Part shown: piece by piece, positions 5,464 to 6,151 of the stretch
Layout: every line of letters begins with the position of its first letter
Position numbering within the stretch: position 1 is the stretch's first letter
Assembly: GCA_020849205.1 (NCBI GenBank)
Contig: JADLGS010000003.1
Coordinates: 1-6,151, forward strand
Direction of reading: 5' to 3'
Length of the DNA: 6,151 nt
Source: Candidatus Falkowiibacteriota bacterium
GTDB lineage: Bacteria; Patescibacteriota; Patescibacteriia; CAIXNZ01; JADLGS01
Position numbers and translations under genes: made by a program
The notes under the pieces: model-generated
Database searches by the model: none
Seen by the model: the letters and a program-made list of their open reading frames with translations, nothing else
What the model was told of the DNA's origin: nothing

Positions 5464-5469
5464 ACGCGT

Positions 5470-5474
5470 TCCTT
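5470..5474 (-). promoter_or_regulatory. Shine-Dalgarno site of the 172-residue protein
   Basis: AAGGA on the minus strand lies six bases before the ATG at 5463. It is one of only two clear Shine-Dalgarno sites in the window and fixes this start. Confidence 0.7.
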
Positions 5475-5499
5475 GGGAAAAATGTCCGATTATTACTTA

Positions 5500-5528
5500 A
5501 CCATAATCCAATACACAGCTCGTGTCAA
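5500..5528 (-). promoter_or_regulatory. Promoter of the 172-residue minus-strand protein
   Basis: On the minus strand a perfect TTGACA (bases 5528-5523) is followed after exactly 17 bp by TATGGT (5505-5500, four of six matches). Transcription would start near 5493, leaving a leader of about 30 bases that contains the AAGGA site. The promoter overlaps, and diverges from, the plus-strand promoter of the 48-residue gene. Confidence 0.65.
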
Positions 5529-5541
5529 GATGTGCTATACT
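5512..5541 (+). promoter_or_regulatory. Promoter of the 48-residue membrane protein and xth (leaderless)
   Basis: TATACT (5536-5541) carries an extended TGC element (5533-5535). A -35 candidate TACACA (5512-5517, four of six) lies at 18-bp spacing. Only eight bases separate the -10 box from the ATG at 5550, so the transcript should begin within about two bases of the start codon. The -35 candidate lies between the -35 and -10 boxes of the opposing promoter, so the two could interfere with each other. Confidence 0.6.
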
Positions 5542-5549
5542 GTACTTAT

Positions 5550-5696
5550 ATGCATAAACTAAACGTATTAAAAGGAGTTGCGGGAGGTGTAGTAGCAGGG
5601 CTTGTACTTGGCTATATTTTTGGACACACTTCACAGCTCGTTGTAGTTTGTGGCGCTCTAGGTATTGCCGTTGCGCTTGGAATGAAGCGTGCGTAA
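5550..5696 (+). CDS. Small (48-residue) glycine-rich two-helix membrane protein
   Basis: The reading frame starts MHKLNVLKGVAGG and holds two hydrophobic segments, about residues 8-24 (GVAGGVVAGLVLGYIFG, with small-residue spacing of the GxxxG type) and 30-45 (LVVVCGALGIAVALG), joined by a short HTSQ turn and ending KRA. This suggests a helical hairpin in the membrane. I do not recognise a family, and such short sequences are hard to classify. The longer open frame from 5439 would run through the promoter region and through the opposing gene's start, so the ATG at 5550, just after a strong extended -10 box, is preferred. Its TAA stop shares a base with the xth ATG (TAATG), which points to translational coupling. 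The promoter, coupling and coding-like hydrophobic pattern together support it as a real gene. Confidence 0.65.
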   Translation: MHKLNVLKGVAGGVVAGLVLGYIFGHTSQLVVVCGALGIAVALGMKRA

Positions 5697-6151
5697 TGCG
5701 CATCGTCACATGGAACGTTAACTCAATACGCACACGTCTTTCACAGCTACAAACGTGGTTGTCAGTGAGACATTATCCTGAGATTGTGTGCCTACAGGAA
5801 ACAAAAGTTGTTGATGAACTGTTTCCTCTTTCTGATGTACAAGCAGTAGGGTATACTGCCGAGTTTTTTGGTCAAAAATCGTACAATGGCGTATGTATTC
5901 TTTCGCGCTTTCCCATGAGTGATGTGGTCAAAGGAATTGGTCAGCCTACGATCGATCGTGAAGCGCGAGTGATCAGTGCGACTATCAAAGATTTTCGCAT
6001 TATTAATGTGTATGTTCCCAATGGACAAGCGCCAGGGAGTGAAAAATATGCATGGAAATTTGAATTTTTTAAAGCGTTGCTTGAATTTATTCGAGCGCAA
6101 AAAAAACTCTATCCAAAATTAATTGTCTGCGGAGACATTAATATCGCTCAT
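5696..6151 (+). CDS. xth: Exodeoxyribonuclease III / AP endonuclease (Xth/ExoA family), 3' partial
   Basis: The frame stays open to the end of the window: 152 of the usual 250-270 residues. The enzyme cuts DNA at abasic sites and removes nucleotides from 3' ends in base excision repair, in the cytoplasm. The conserved N-terminal motifs are all present: MRIVTWNVNSIR with N7, CLQETK with the metal-binding E35, NGVCILSR (64-71), INVYVPNG with Y106 (103-110) and CGDINIAH (145-152) with D147 and N149, matching the GDFNxAH motif. The C-terminal Asp and His catalytic residues lie beyond the window. The ATG shares its A with the TAA of the upstream small gene and lacks a Shine-Dalgarno site, so initiation probably depends on coupling. 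Motif spacing matches E. coli XthA closely (N7, E34, Y109, D151, N153). Confidence 0.96.
   Translation, partial: MRIVTWNVNSIRTRLSQLQTWLSVRHYPEIVCLQETKVVDELFPLSDVQAVGYTAEFFGQKSYNGVCILSRFPMSDVVKGIGQPTIDREARVISATIKDFRIINVYVPNGQAPGSEKYAWKFEFFKALLEFIRAQKKLYPKLIVCGDINIAH

Noticed and set aside
5792..6100. Antisense open frame opposite xth
   Set aside because: The plus strand encodes intact exonuclease III motifs throughout; the antisense frame is a shadow.

Overview
The window looks like part of a chromosome from an uncultivated bacterium of the Patescibacteria (Candidate Phyla Radiation). The main reason is the C-terminal domain of the first gene, which carries a VYY-G / YRPG / YGASW pattern that I associate from memory with cell-surface proteins of that group. 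Supporting signs are short intergenic gaps, several genes without a Shine-Dalgarno site, and a small membrane-anchored DsbA-type protein. TGA acts as a normal stop (end of lgt), which argues against the recoded Gracilibacteria/Absconditabacteria branches. The assignment is an inference from motifs, not a search result.

Layout. 1-1641: the 3' part of a large surface protein (thrombospondin-type-3 calcium loop, two beta/gamma-crystallin-like domains, Patescibacteria-type C-terminal domain), then a membrane-anchored DsbA-family thiol oxidoreductase. 1642-1865: intergenic, with a G-rich REP-like hairpin, an intrinsic terminator whose 3' arm supplies the -35 box of the next promoter, and a leader hairpin. 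1866-2351: a four-helix membrane protein of unknown function. 2352-2540: intergenic, with a strong terminator, a 46-bp near-perfect palindrome and the lgt promoter. 2541-4860: a compact operon of lgt (prolipoprotein diacylglyceryl transferase), a ZnuC-like ATPase overlapping it by 4 bp, and a ZnuB-like permease 2 bp further on, closed by a bidirectional terminator. 4945-5463 (minus): an all-helical hypothetical protein. 5464-5549: divergent promoters. 5550-6151: a 48-residue membrane protein, then the first 152 codons of exodeoxyribonuclease III, whose ATG shares one base with the preceding TAA.

How the genes fit together. Most of the window concerns the cell envelope: surface adhesion or calcium binding, disulfide formation outside the membrane, lipoprotein anchoring and metal uptake. 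No metal-binding lipoprotein (ZnuA type) is present, although the lgt-ZnuC-ZnuB linkage implies one, because such proteins in Gram-positive-like cells are anchored through Lgt.

Two modes of translation initiation appear side by side. Two genes (the ZnuC-like ATPase and the 48-residue protein) have an extended -10 box only 6-8 bases before the ATG and should give leaderless mRNAs. Two others (the 161-residue membrane protein and the 172-residue hypothetical protein) have longer leaders with a Shine-Dalgarno site. I see no CRISPR array, transposase, tRNA, rRNA or defence system here. The least conventional items are the crystallin-containing surface protein and the leaderless promoters.
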